Assembly (NCBI RefSeq): GCF_016462545.1
Contig: NZ_JAEMTA010000026.1
Coordinates: forward strand, 1-64,000
Length of the DNA stretch: 64,000 nt
From: Mycolicibacterium sp.
Lineage (GTDB): Bacteria > Actinomycetota > Actinomycetes > Mycobacteriales > Mycobacteriaceae
Direction: 5' to 3'
Shown: positions 1 to 10,622 of the stretch, piece after piece
How positions within the stretch are numbered: the first letter of the stretch is position 1
Layout of the letters: every line of letters starts with the position of its first letter
Translations under genes and position numbers: made by a program
Notes under the pieces: generated by a model
Databases searched by the model: none
What the model was told of the DNA's origin: nothing
The model's input: the letters and a program-made list of their open reading frames with translations, nothing else

Positions 1-820
1 AGCCCTCCTTGGAGATGCCCTTGCCGTAGAGGATGTCGAACTCGGCCTGCTTGAAGGGCGGTGCCATCTTGTTCTTGACGATCTTGCATCGCGTCCGGTT
101 ACCGACCGCGTCAGTGCCGTCCTTCAGCGTCTCGATGCGCCGCACGTCGAGGCGGACCGAGGCGTAGAACTTCAATGCCTTACCGCCAGTAGTGGTTTCG
201 GGCGATCCGAACATCACGCCGATCTTCTCGCGAAGCTGGTTGATGAAGATTGCGGTGGTGTTCGAGTTGCTGAGAGCGCCGGTGATCTTGCGCAGTGCCT
301 GGCTCATCAGACGAGCCTGCAGACCGACGTGGCTGTCACCCATCTCGCCCTCGATCTCGGCGCGAGGCACCAGAGCGGCCACCGAGTCGATGACCAGGAT
401 GTCCAGCGCGCCGGACCGGATCAGCATGTCGGCGATCTCGAGTGCCTGCTCACCGGTGTCGGGCTGCGACACCAGCAGCGAGTCGGTGTCCACCCCGAGC
501 TTCTTGGCGTAGTCGGGATCCAGCGCATGCTCGGCATCGATGAAGGCCGCGATGCCGCCGGCCGCCTGGGCGTTGGCCACCGCGTGCAGTGCGACCGTGG
601 TCTTACCCGAGGATTCCGGGCCGTAGATCTCCACGACACGGCCTCGGGGCAGGCCACCGATGCCCAGCGCGACGTCGAGCGCGATCGATCCGGTCGGGAT
701 GACCGAAATCGGTTGACGCACTTCTTCGCCGAGTCGCATCACCGACCCCTTGCCGTGACTCTTCTCGATCTGGGCGAGAGCTAGCTCGAGGGCCTTCTCG
801 CGATCAGGGGCTTGCGCCAT
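1..820 (-). CDS. recA: RecA recombinase, 3' end cut by window edge
   Basis: The 273 codons visible match RecA throughout. They include the Walker A motif GPESSGKT at residues 67-74, the Walker B strand ILVIDSVAAL near 141-150, and the loop region with NQLREKIGVMFGSPETTTGG. RecA forms ATP-dependent filaments on single-stranded DNA for recombination and triggers LexA self-cleavage. The ATG at 820 gives the usual MAQAPDREKAL start. The sequence reads straight through KIVKNKMAPPFKQ, the place that holds an intein in M. tuberculosis, so no intein is present there. A LexA-type SOS box lies 125 bases upstream. The C-terminal part lies outside the window. Confidence 0.98.
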   Translation of the reverse strand, partial: MAQAPDREKALELALAQIEKSHGKGSVMRLGEEVRQPISVIPTGSIALDVALGIGGLPRGRVVEIYGPESSGKTTVALHAVANAQAAGGIAAFIDAEHALDPDYAKKLGVDTDSLLVSQPDTGEQALEIADMLIRSGALDILVIDSVAALVPRAEIEGEMGDSHVGLQARLMSQALRKITGALSNSNTTAIFINQLREKIGVMFGSPETTTGGKALKFYASVRLDVRRIETLKDGTDAVGNRTRCKIVKNKMAPPFKQAEFDILYGKGISKEG

Positions 821-944
821 GGTGTGGTCTCCGTCCTCGTGGGTGTCCGGTTGATCGAGTTTCGATCAGTTGACGGTGACGGTAGAGGTAGGTACCGACA
901 AGTCGGTCTGACCGGTGTTTACCGCCGAACATCGCCCACAGTAG

Positions 945-960
945 ACGAACACCTGTTCGA
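945..960 (-). promoter_or_regulatory. LexA SOS box of recA
   Basis: On the minus strand the site reads TCGAACAGGTGTTCGT, matching the actinobacterial LexA consensus TCGAAC-N4-GTTCGA at nearly every position. It lies about 125 bases before the recA start, in the 189-base gap between recA and the DUF3046 gene. LexA repression of recA, relieved by DNA damage, is established in mycobacteria; the assignment here is by sequence. Confidence 0.85.
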
Positions 961-1009
961 TTCAAGTCAACACGCCGGTGAGCGCGTCAACTGAGTGCCG
1001 GCCGGTGCC

Positions 1010-1213
1010 TCACCACTGGTCGCGCGGCACGTCGAAGTCCGCGCACAGGGCCCGCCACACGTCACGTGGATCGATGCCCGCCTCGATCGCCTCGGCCGCG
1101 GTGCGCCCACCGACACCGCTCAGCACGTGGTCCACGAGCAGGGAAGCGCCCCGCACCCGGCCGAACTGCCCGTCGACGAGTTCGTGGAATTCCGTCAGCC
1201 GCACGCCCACCAA
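1010..1213 (-). CDS. DUF3046 family protein
   Basis: This 67-residue protein belongs to the short DUF3046 family, found next to recA in mycobacteria (Rv2738c position in M. tuberculosis). No function is known for the family. It is small, soluble and lacks membrane segments. Its start follows the stop of the upstream glycosyltransferase gene by one base, so the two are translated from one message. It may also share transcription with recA, although recA has its own SOS promoter in the following gap. Confidence 0.85.
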   Translation of the reverse strand: MVGVRLTEFHELVDGQFGRVRGASLLVDHVLSGVGGRTAAEAIEAGIDPRDVWRALCADFDVPRDQW

Positions 1214-1214
1214 C

Positions 1215-2387
1215 TTACCGAGGCCGGGCCAGCGCGTCGTGGCACACCCGTACCGGATCGCTCACGTCGTCGATACTCGCGCCCGCGACCCGGGCTCGCT
1301 CCCGATATCGCAGACATCCCAGCACCTCGCCGACCGCAGCGGTCAGGGCATCGCCCGTGAGTGGGCGGATCAACACCGCGCTTCCCTGTCGCACAACACG
1401 ATTGGCGATCTCCCACTGATCGCCGCCGCCAGGCACCACCACCATCGGCACACCCGCGAGCAGCGTCTTGGACACCATCCCGTGCCCGCCGCCGCAGATC
1501 ACCAGATCCGCCTTCGTCAGCAGTTCGTCCTGCCGCCCCAAGCCGACGGCGGCCCACGGCGGCAGCTCTCCCGCAGCCCCCTCGAGCCGCGACACCACCA
1601 CCCGCGACCCCTCCGGCAGCGTCTCCCCCGGCACCAACGACTCGAGTGCCAGTTCGGCCAGCCCCTGCGTCCCGGTCGTGGCAGTCGACGGGGCGACGAC
1701 GACCACGGGCCCGGTCCCCTCGGGGACCTCGAGTACCGTCGCCGTCGGCTCGAAGTGCAACGGACCGACCAGGACGGCCTCCGACGGCCAATCGGGTCGG
1801 GATACCTCCAGCGCAGGCAAGGTCGCGATCAGGCGACGACGTGGCCCGGGATCGGCCGCGGGCAGGCCGATGTCCACCCGCGCCGCCGAACGCTGCCGGT
1901 CACCTGCCCGCACTGAACGGGCCGTCAGCGCACGCAGCACGCCGTCGCGCAGTCTTCCTCGGACGCCGACACCCGGCGCCAATCCGCTGCCCAGCGGCGG
2001 CAGTCCCCTCGAGGGCCGGTACAGCGGATGCGGGTTGAGCTCGACCCATGGCACACCCAGCAGTTCGGCGGCCATGCCACCGCAGGTGGTGATGACGTCG
2101 GACACCACCAGATCGAGCGCCAGATCACCCAACCGCGGTGCGTTCGACAGCGCCATCCGCGCGCCACGCCGGTGGATCTTCGCACCCGAGTCGGCGTCGT
2201 CGTCGCCCTCCACCGGGTCCAGACCCTCGAGCAGAACGGCGTCGATGCCTGCCTCGCGGGCGGTCGTCAGCCATTCCGCCCCGGTCAGCAGCGTCGGTTC
2301 GTCACCGGCGGCCAGGAACTTCAGGCACAGCGCGATCGCGGGGAAGGCGTGCCCCGGGTCGGGGCCTGCCACTACCGCGACGCGCAT
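1215..2387 (-). CDS. GT1/UGT-like glycosyltransferase (Rv2739c-type)
   Basis: The 390-aa protein has the two-lobed layout of UGT-like glycosyltransferases. The N-terminal lobe opens with MRVAVVAGPDPGHAFPAIAL, a glycine-containing acceptor loop with the GHAFP variant of the usual GH motif. The C-terminal half has VICGGGHGMVSKTLLAGVPMV, the nucleotide-sugar binding region typical of the family. Position and sequence match Rv2739c, annotated in M. tuberculosis only as a possible transferase. Sugar donor and acceptor are unknown. It heads the small operon running into DUF3046 and is divergent from ephG with a 42-base gap. Confidence 0.8.
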   Translation of the reverse strand: MRVAVVAGPDPGHAFPAIALCLKFLAAGDEPTLLTGAEWLTTAREAGIDAVLLEGLDPVEGDDDADSGAKIHRRGARMALSNAPRLGDLALDLVVSDVITTCGGMAAELLGVPWVELNPHPLYRPSRGLPPLGSGLAPGVGVRGRLRDGVLRALTARSVRAGDRQRSAARVDIGLPAADPGPRRRLIATLPALEVSRPDWPSEAVLVGPLHFEPTATVLEVPEGTGPVVVVAPSTATTGTQGLAELALESLVPGETLPEGSRVVVSRLEGAAGELPPWAAVGLGRQDELLTKADLVICGGGHGMVSKTLLAGVPMVVVPGGGDQWEIANRVVRQGSAVLIRPLTGDALTAAVGEVLGCLRYRERARVAGASIDDVSDPVRVCHDALARPR

Positions 2388-2429
2388 CCGCCATACCCTG
2401 CCACAGCCTGCGACAACTACTGTGAGGCC

Positions 2430-2867
2430 ATGACCGACCAGACATCAGCCGTCGCGAGCACCACCAACACGCATACGGTCGAGGCGTTCCTCTTCGCGCT
2501 GAGAGACCAGGACTTCGCCACGGCCGACGCACTGCTGGCCGACGACCTCGTCTACCAGAACGTGGGATTGCCGACGATTCGGGGCCGAGCCCGCGTCATG
2601 AAGATGATGCGGGCGATGGAGGGCCGGATGGGCTTCGACGTGACGTTCCACCGCAATGTGGGCGAGGGCACCACCGTCATCAACGAACGCTCCGACGCCA
2701 TGGTTTTCGGACCGCTGCGTCTGCAGTTCTGGGTCTGCGGCGTCTTCGAGGTCCACGATGGCCGAATCACGCTGTGGCGCGACTACTTCGACGTGTTCGA
2801 CATGGTGAAGGCCACGGTGCGCGGAATCGTCGGGATCGCCGTTCCGTCGTTGCGTCCCAGGTTCTGA
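2430..2867 (+). CDS. ephG: Limonene-1,2-epoxide hydrolase family protein EphG
   Basis: This is a 145-aa single-domain protein of the SnoaL/limonene epoxide hydrolase fold. The family uses an Asp-Arg-Asp triad plus Tyr and Asn to activate water. Candidate residues are visible: Tyr and Asn in LVYQNVG, Arg and Asp in ERSDAM, and Asp in WRDYFD. Synteny next to the recA region matches Rv2740 (EphG), an epoxide hydrolase active on bulky, sterol-like epoxides. The start is the ATG at 2430, although the frame is open further upstream inside the divergent gene. Its stop overlaps the next start (TGATG). Confidence 0.88.
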   Translation: MTDQTSAVASTTNTHTVEAFLFALRDQDFATADALLADDLVYQNVGLPTIRGRARVMKMMRAMEGRMGFDVTFHRNVGEGTTVINERSDAMVFGPLRLQFWVCGVFEVHDGRITLWRDYFDVFDMVKATVRGIVGIAVPSLRPRF

Positions 2868-3283
2868 TGTCGGAACCCACCGCGCGCACCACGCCGAACC
2901 TGCTGCAGTACATCGGGTACTGCTACGGCAGGCGGCTGCCGTCCACGATGCTGCAGTGGGTAGCCGACGACCTCGCCGGGCCGGGCGCCACCGTGCGAAT
3001 GATGGTGCGGGTCTTCATCCCCGCGGTGTTGATCCTCACGCCGTTCTGGATCGTCCCCATGTCGCTGTATCTGCACCTGTCGACGACGCTGCCGATTCTG
3101 ATCCCGTTCGTGTTCTTCTCGCATGCCCTGAACAAGGTGTGGCGGCGTCACATGTTGCGCAAGCACGGGCTGGATCCCGGGCTCGTCGACTACCGCGCGA
3201 GACAGCGTGATTCTCACATTCACGACGCCTACATCGAGAAGTACGGACCCCGCTCAGGTCCACCCAGCAGCCACGACGTCTAG
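2867..3283 (+). CDS. DUF5313 family membrane protein
   Basis: This 138-aa protein has two hydrophobic segments near its middle (around VFIPAVLILTPFWIVPMSLYL and TTLPILIPFVFFS), followed by a basic tail. This fits a small two-pass membrane protein of the mycobacterial DUF5313 group. Function is unknown. The ATG is taken from the TGATG overlap with the ephG stop, which implies translational coupling; the frame is open a further 31 codons upstream inside ephG. It converges on the PspM-like gene with only 2 bases between stops. Confidence 0.7.
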   Translation: MSEPTARTTPNLLQYIGYCYGRRLPSTMLQWVADDLAGPGATVRMMVRVFIPAVLILTPFWIVPMSLYLHLSTTLPILIPFVFFSHALNKVWRRHMLRKHGLDPGLVDYRARQRDSHIHDAYIEKYGPRSGPPSSHDV

Positions 3284-3285
3284 CG

Positions 3286-4107
3286 TCAGGCGCCGCGAAG
3301 GTGGCCGAGTTCGCCGAGGGCCTGCGCCCAGCCGGCCAATCGGTCCGTCGCGTCGCCCAGTTCGTTGCGGTAGCGCTGTGCCGACATGGGCGAGCTCGAC
3401 ATCGATCCGGAGTTGGCGGCCGAAACCAATTGCGCAGCAGCCTCGACCATTTCGCCGTACTGCCGCACACCGGTGTCGAGTTGAACCGTGAAGGCCCGAA
3501 TGGTGGGTGCCAGGTGGGTGCGTGACTGAGGCGCGGCCGTCGCCGCCTTCTCCATCGAGACGACCTCGTTGGCCGTCGCCCTCAGGGTGGTGGCGGTCTG
3601 GTTCGCGGCGGCGACGACGTCGCGCAGTTCGTCGGCGGGCAGCATCCGGCCACGCTCCATCACGCCCAGCAGGGAGAACAGCCCGCGTTCGGCGGACGCC
3701 AGCGCAGCGATCGGCTGGCGAGCTTCCGACCCCCACGGCGGCAGCCTCCGCACCCGGCGTTCCGCCGGCAGCGGTTCACGCTTGAGCCACCGGTAGCGCA
3801 GGAAGGACAGCGTCGCCAGGAAGGCCGCCCCGACGGCGATGGCGCCGGGGATCGGCAGCACCCAGGCCGGTATGACGTCCCACGACGCCAGGACTCCGGT
3901 CACGGCGATCCACAGTCCAGTGGAGAAGGTGAAGAACAGCGCGGCCCGCAGCGCCCACTTGCGCTTGCGGAGCAGCTTGGCGCGCGGATCCGCGGCGGCG
4001 CCGAGACGCTGGGCCACCACGTCCGAGAACTCGGCCGCGGTGTCGACGCCGCGCTGCACGAGCGTGCGCCACGCCTCCTGTCGTCCCGTCCGAGGGTCCG
4101 CTGCCAT
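3286..4107 (-). CDS. PspM-like membrane protein of the clgR-pspA operon
   Basis: The 273-aa protein corresponds to Rv2743c, the third gene of the clgR-pspA operon in M. tuberculosis. Two transmembrane segments lie around residues 50-70 and 80-100 (ALFFTFSTGLWIAVTGVLA, then an Ile/Ala-rich stretch). A long cytosolic helical region follows. The M. tuberculosis homologue is reported to act with ClgR and PspA in responding to envelope damage. It follows pspA by 26 bases and is presumably co-transcribed from the promoter upstream of clgR. Confidence 0.82.
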   Translation of the reverse strand: MAADPRTGRQEAWRTLVQRGVDTAAEFSDVVAQRLGAAADPRAKLLRKRKWALRAALFFTFSTGLWIAVTGVLASWDVIPAWVLPIPGAIAVGAAFLATLSFLRYRWLKREPLPAERRVRRLPPWGSEARQPIAALASAERGLFSLLGVMERGRMLPADELRDVVAAANQTATTLRATANEVVSMEKAATAAPQSRTHLAPTIRAFTVQLDTGVRQYGEMVEAAAQLVSAANSGSMSSSPMSAQRYRNELGDATDRLAGWAQALGELGHLRGA

Positions 4108-4133
4108 GCTCCTACTACCTGTCTTCTCGAAAG

Positions 4134-4946
4134 CTACTGCGGGAGTGGGTTTTCCGGTGCCGCAGCAGGCGGGTTGACCGCCGGTGCGGCGGGTGCCCCG
4201 GTGGCGTCACCAGCGGGCAACGCATCCCCGCGCATCGAGGCGCGGATCTGCTCGAGACGGGAGTGCCCGGCCATCTGGACGCTGGCCTGCTGAATCTCCA
4301 TCATGCGACCCTGGACCGAATTCTGAGCGAGTTCGGCCGAGCCCATCGCGTTCGCGTAACGCCGTTCGATCTTGTCCCTGACCTCGTCGAGGCTGGGGGT
4401 GCTACCGGGCGCGGCGATCTCACTCATCGACCGAAGCGACGCGCTGACCTGCTCCTGCATCTTGGCCTGCTCGAGCTGGCTGAGCAGCTTGCTGCGCTCG
4501 GCGATCTTCTGCTGCAACACCATGGCGTTCTGCTCGACAGCCTTCTTGGCCTGCCCGGCGGCTTGCAGAGCCTGATCGTGCAACGTCTTGAGATCCTCGA
4601 CGCTCTGTTCGGCGGTGACGAGTTGCGCCGCGAACGCCTCGGCGGCATTGGTGTACTCGGTGGCCTTGGCCGCGTCTCCCGCGGAGGTGGCCTGGTCGGC
4701 CAGCGTCAAGGCCTGACGGACGTTGACCTGCAACTTCTCGATGTCGGCGAGCTGACGGTTCAGCCGCATCTCCAGCTGACGCTGATTGCCGATCACCGAG
4801 GCCGCCTGCTGCGTCAGCCCCTGGTGCTGACGCTGGGCTTCCTCGATGGCCTGCTGAATCTGCACCTTCGGATCGGCGTATTCGTCGACCTTGGAGCTGA
4901 ACAGCGCCATCAGGTACTTCCACGCCTTGCTGAACGGATTGGCCAT
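4134..4946 (-). CDS. pspA: Phage-shock protein A homologue (35-kDa antigen type)
   Basis: The 270-aa protein starts MANPFSKAWKYLMALFSSKV, the amphipathic membrane-binding helix typical of PspA/IM30 proteins. Long alpha-helical coiled-coil regions rich in Gln, Ala and Glu follow to about residue 230. The tail is low in complexity and rich in Pro and Ala, as in the mycobacterial 35-kDa antigen (Rv2744c). It is peripheral on the inner face of the membrane and supports membrane integrity under stress. It lies 160 bases downstream of clgR. The gap has no other gene and may hold a processing site or an extra promoter. Confidence 0.93.
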   Translation of the reverse strand: MANPFSKAWKYLMALFSSKVDEYADPKVQIQQAIEEAQRQHQGLTQQAASVIGNQRQLEMRLNRQLADIEKLQVNVRQALTLADQATSAGDAAKATEYTNAAEAFAAQLVTAEQSVEDLKTLHDQALQAAGQAKKAVEQNAMVLQQKIAERSKLLSQLEQAKMQEQVSASLRSMSEIAAPGSTPSLDEVRDKIERRYANAMGSAELAQNSVQGRMMEIQQASVQMAGHSRLEQIRASMRGDALPAGDATGAPAAPAVNPPAAAPENPLPQ

Positions 4947-5106
4947 CAGTGAGGTCCGCCTTCGTGTTGCAGTAGGGCCAGTGTGACTGTCCTGGGAATG
5001 GACTTCCTAGGACGTGTGCTTTCGCTATCCGCCAACTTATCGGTTGCGCGCATATCGCCACACCCCCGATTGGGTTTCCGAGGTCGGCTGGGCAGGCCGG
5101 ACGGAC

Positions 5107-5442
5107 TCAGGCCACCGCCATCGAGACGGCCTGTGGGATGACCACTCTCGTGGAGAGGTCGATGTTTGCCGCACTGGCCGTGGCGACGGGTCGCGGTACG
5201 TCCTGCTCGCGCCGTTCCATGGTTTCGCCTGCATCGGTCAGGACGCGTGACAGCGGAACCTCCAGAGCACCGCAGATGGCGCTCAGCAGCTCACTGGAGG
5301 CTTCCTTGCGGCCGCGCTCGACCTCGGAGAGGTAGCCGAGGCTGACGCGGGCGTGGTCGGACACTTCGCGCAATGTCCGCCCTTGCGAGAGCCGGGCCTG
5401 ACGCAGCACGTCGCCGATCACTTCGCGAAGCAAAGTCGTCAT
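5107..5442 (-). CDS. clgR: ClgR transcriptional regulator
   Basis: This 111-aa helix-turn-helix protein of the XRE/Cro type carries its DNA-binding domain in residues 10-65 (TLREVSDHARVSLGYLSEVERG). ClgR activates clp protease genes and its own operon in actinobacteria, and is a ClpP substrate through its C-terminal end. The C-terminus here is hydrophobic and ends AVA, consistent with such a degron. Upstream lies a SigE-type promoter. Downstream are pspA and the PspM-like gene, the same order as Rv2745c-Rv2743c. Confidence 0.93.
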   Translation of the reverse strand: MTTLLREVIGDVLRQARLSQGRTLREVSDHARVSLGYLSEVERGRKEASSELLSAICGALEVPLSRVLTDAGETMERREQDVPRPVATASAANIDLSTRVVIPQAVSMAVA

Positions 5443-5513
5443 CGCGGTCTCCTCACAACGAAAGACGTGGTCAAGAATCTATTCAAGGGTCCGTTCGGTT
5501 TCACTAACATGCA

Positions 5514-5542
5514 GAACGCCTACAGCTGCCGATTTGGTTCCC
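5514..5542 (-). promoter_or_regulatory. Putative SigE-type promoter of clgR-pspA operon
   Basis: On the minus strand GGGAACC (5536-5542) is followed, 18 bases after GGGAAC, by CGTT (5514-5517). This fits the mycobacterial SigE/ECF consensus GGAAC-N16-20-GTT. It would start transcription about 60-70 bases before the clgR ATG. SigE control of clgR is known in M. tuberculosis; the site here is called by eye. Confidence 0.6.
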
Positions 5543-5572
5543 GGACCGTCCCAGACCGATGAATGTCGCCGG

Positions 5573-6154
5573 TCACGTACGGGCGCCGCGCACCGCCGAC
5601 ACCACGTAGTCGGCGCCCGTGACCACGGTCAGGACGATCGCCGCCCACATCAGCACCCACGCGCCCGTCAGCCACAGACCGTCCAGTGGCAGGACGAACA
5701 AGCCGATCGCCACCGCCTGGACCAGAGTCTTCAGCTTGCCGCCGCGGCTCGCGGGGATGACGCCGCCACGCAGGACCGCGAAGCGCAACACGGTGACGCC
5801 GATCTCGCGGACGAGGATCACCACGGTCACCCACCACGGCAGATCGCCGAGGATGGACAGACCCACCAGCGCCGCCCCGATCAGCGCCTTGTCGGCGATC
5901 GGATCGGCGAGCTTGCCGAATTCGGTGACCATGCCGTAGCTCCGTGCGATGGCCCCGTCGAAGCGATCGGTGATGACCGCAGCCGCAAAGACGATGAAAG
6001 CGACTACTCGCCAATAAGTCTCGTGACCGTCGCCGACGAACAAGGCGACGAGGAACACGGGCACCAAGACGATGCGAAGCCCGGTAAGCAGGTTCGCGAC
6101 ATTGACGACACTGACCCGCGGAACCAGCGGATCGACGTCAGACTGGCCCGGCAC
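5573..6154 (-). CDS. CDP-alcohol phosphatidyltransferase (PgsA3-type)
   Basis: The protein carries the CDP-alcohol phosphotransferase signature D-x2-D-G-x2-A-R-x8-G-x3-D-x3-D. It is seen as DRFDGAIARSYGMVTEFGKL followed by ADPIAD. Five to six hydrophobic segments make it an integral membrane phospholipid synthase, probably phosphatidylglycerophosphate synthase as assigned to Rv2746c. The GTG at 6154 is chosen (193 aa, VPGQSDVDPL). The frame is open to 6247, but that would overrun the divergent argA start, and the family normally begins shortly before the first membrane helix. A start at 6193 cannot be ruled out. Confidence 0.85.
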   Translation of the reverse strand: MPGQSDVDPLVPRVSVVNVANLLTGLRIVLVPVFLVALFVGDGHETYWRVVAFIVFAAAVITDRFDGAIARSYGMVTEFGKLADPIADKALIGAALVGLSILGDLPWWVTVVILVREIGVTVLRFAVLRGGVIPASRGGKLKTLVQAVAIGLFVLPLDGLWLTGAWVLMWAAIVLTVVTGADYVVSAVRGART

Positions 6155-6197
6155 GTGGATCAGAATATCCGTTGCCCGAACCGATACCCTCACTGCT

Positions 6198-6713
6198 GTG
6201 ACCGGAGCACCCCAAACCGACGATCTGGTGGTCCGGCGCGCCCGCACTTCGGACGTCCCTCAGATCAAGTCGCTGGTCGACGTTTACGCGGGCAAGATCC
6301 TGCTCGAGAAGAACCTCGTCACGCTGTATGAAGCCGTTCAGGAGTTCTGGGTCGCCGAACTCGACGGTGAATTGGTCGGCTGCGGGGCGCTGCACGTGCT
6401 GTGGTCCGATCTCGGCGAAGTGCGCACCGTCGCCGCGCACCCACGCATGCGGGGCCGCGGCGTGGGACACGCCATCGTGACCCGCCTGTTGAACGTGGCG
6501 CGGGAGCTACACCTGAAGCGGATCTTCGTACTCACCTTCGAAACCGAATTCTTCGGCGGCCACGGGTTCCAGGAGATCGAGGGCACACCCGTCACCGCCG
6601 AGGTCTACGACGAGATGCGACGCTCGTACGACATAGGCGTGGCGGAATTCCTCGACCTGTCCTACGTCAAGCCCAACATCCTCGGCAACACGCGAATGCT
6701 GCTGACCCTGTAG
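6198..6713 (+). CDS. argA: Amino-acid N-acetyltransferase (short ArgA)
   Basis: This 171-aa GNAT-fold enzyme corresponds to Rv2747, the single-domain N-acetylglutamate synthase that starts arginine biosynthesis. The acetyl-CoA binding motif is visible as RGRGVGHAI in VAAHPRMRGRGVGHAIV. Beta strands typical of the fold follow (RIFVLTFETEFFGGHGF). The chosen start is the GTG at 6198 (VTGAPQTDDLVVRRA). The frame is open upstream but that stretch is antisense to pgsA. It is divergent from pgsA and converges on ftsK with a hairpin repeat in between. Confidence 0.88.
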   Translation: MTGAPQTDDLVVRRARTSDVPQIKSLVDVYAGKILLEKNLVTLYEAVQEFWVAELDGELVGCGALHVLWSDLGEVRTVAAHPRMRGRGVGHAIVTRLLNVARELHLKRIFVLTFETEFFGGHGFQEIEGTPVTAEVYDEMRRSYDIGVAEFLDLSYVKPNILGNTRMLLTL

Positions 6714-6730
6714 GCGCCGCCGAAGCCATT

Positions 6731-6784
6731 GAGATAGCGCTGGCAGTCGCATCTACTCGCATTTTCGCCTGCCAGCGCTATCTC
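6731..6784. repeat. Palindromic repeat, family 1 copy 1 (probable bidirectional terminator)
   Basis: Arms GAGATAGCGCTGGCAG (6731-6746) and its exact reverse complement (6769-6784) enclose a 22-base loop. The element sits between the convergent ends of argA and ftsK. A second copy with nearly the same arms lies at 48190-48243, again between convergent genes. A terminator role is inferred from position. The repetition shows it is a dispersed element, not a chance hairpin. Confidence 0.8.
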
Positions 6785-6803
6785 GACGCTCGTGTTCGGC
6801 GGG

Positions 6804-9326
<2,523 letters not shown>

Positions 9327-9466
9327 GGAGCTCAGACTAGTCGCATCAACCCCAATTTCACCATCAGCCACACAGGTAACAATCCGCTAACCATGTGCCC
9401 ACCGGGCATGGTTGGTGCTAAGTAGTGTGAGCCACGCCAAACCCACACTCACCGAGGAGTCCTTGC

Positions 9467-9781
9467 ATGCCCGTCGTCGTCGTCGCCACCATGACCGCCA
9501 AATCCGAATCCGTCGACGCCGTGCGACAGGCGTGCACCGACGCGATCGAGGCCGTCCACGAGGAGCCGGGGTGTGAGCTCTACTCCCTGCACGAGGCCGA
9601 CGGCACGTTCGTCTTCGTGGAGCAGTGGGCCGATCAGGAGGCGCTGGCGACGCACGGCGCCGCCCCCGCGATCGCCACGCTGTTCGGCGCCATCGGCGAA
9701 CACCTCGACGGCGCGCCGGACATCAAGGTGCTGCAGCCGATCGTGGCGGGCGATCCCGCCAAGGGTCAGCTCCGGCCCTAA
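9467..9781 (+). CDS. Antibiotic biosynthesis monooxygenase (ABM) family protein
   Basis: This 104-aa ferredoxin-like alpha/beta barrel protein of the ABM/YgiN family is recognised from the pattern VVVVATMTAKSESVDAVRQA...EEPGCELYSLHEA...FVFVEQW. Family members are small dimeric monooxygenases or quinone-binding proteins; the substrate here is unknown. The position matches Rv2749. The stop (TAA, 9779-9781) is one base before the GTG of the SDR gene, so the two are a coupled operon and may act on one substrate. Confidence 0.85.
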   Translation: MPVVVVATMTAKSESVDAVRQACTDAIEAVHEEPGCELYSLHEADGTFVFVEQWADQEALATHGAAPAIATLFGAIGEHLDGAPDIKVLQPIVAGDPAKGQLRP

Positions 9782-9782
9782 G

Positions 9783-10613
9783 GTGCCGACCTCCGAGGGC
9801 CCGCTCGCGGGTCGAGTCGCCTTCATCACCGGCGCGGCGCGTGGCCAGGGTCGTGCGCATGCGGTCCGGCTGGCGTCCGACGGTGCCGACATCATCGCCG
9901 TCGACCTGTGCGATCAGATCGCCTCGGTCCCCTACCCCATGGCCACCCCCGACGATCTGGCCGCCACGGTCAAGCTCGTCGAGGACACCGGCGCCCGCAT
10001 CGTGGCGACCCACGCCGACGTTCGGGACCGCGCAGCGCTGAAGACCGCGTTGAGAGCCGGCGTCGACGAATTGGGCGGGCGCCTGGACATTGTCATCGCC
10101 AACGCCGGCATCGCGCCGATGGCCGGTGAGAACGCCTGGCATGACGTCATCGACGTCAACCTGACGGGTGTTCACCACACCGTCGACGTCGCCATGTCAC
10201 CAATGGTCAAGGCGGGCAACGGCGGAGCGATCGTGCTCATCAGTTCGGTGATGGGGTTGGTGGGCCTGGCGTCTCCGTTCGCCGGCTCCGTGGGCTACGC
10301 CGCGGCCAAGCACGGCGTGGTCGGGCTGATGCGGTCGTACGCGAACCTGCTGTCACCACAGGGCATTCGGGTCAACTCGATCCATCCCGCGGGTGTCAGG
10401 ACCCCCATGATCGACAACGAGTTCACCCGGAAGTGGCTCGCCGACATGACGGGTGGCAACGCCGAGGGTCTGGACATGGCGAGCGCAGCGAACATGGAGA
10501 CCGTCGAACCGGAGGTCATCGCCGACACCGTGGCGTGGCTGGTGTCCGACGCGGGCAAGCACATCACGGGCGTGGCCCTGCCGGTCGACGACGGCTATGT
10601 GAACAAGCGCTGA
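9783..10613 (+). CDS. Mycofactocin-coupled SDR-family oxidoreductase
   Basis: This 276-aa short-chain dehydrogenase has the nucleotide-binding motif TGAARGQGRAHA, the NAG motif in IANAGIAP, the catalytic Ser in LISSVMG and Tyr/Lys in YAAAKHG. The inserted segment after the second strand (VDLCDQIASVPYPMATPDDL) is the hallmark of the mycofactocin-coupled SDR subfamily. That subfamily holds NAD tightly and passes electrons to the peptide cofactor mycofactocin. The GTG at 9783 is chosen because it directly follows the ABM stop. The position matches Rv2750. The alcohol substrate is unknown. Confidence 0.88.
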   Translation: MPTSEGPLAGRVAFITGAARGQGRAHAVRLASDGADIIAVDLCDQIASVPYPMATPDDLAATVKLVEDTGARIVATHADVRDRAALKTALRAGVDELGGRLDIVIANAGIAPMAGENAWHDVIDVNLTGVHHTVDVAMSPMVKAGNGGAIVLISSVMGLVGLASPFAGSVGYAAAKHGVVGLMRSYANLLSPQGIRVNSIHPAGVRTPMIDNEFTRKWLADMTGGNAEGLDMASAANMETVEPEVIADTVAWLVSDAGKHITGVALPVDDGYVNKR

Positions 10614-10622
10614 GCCGACGAC

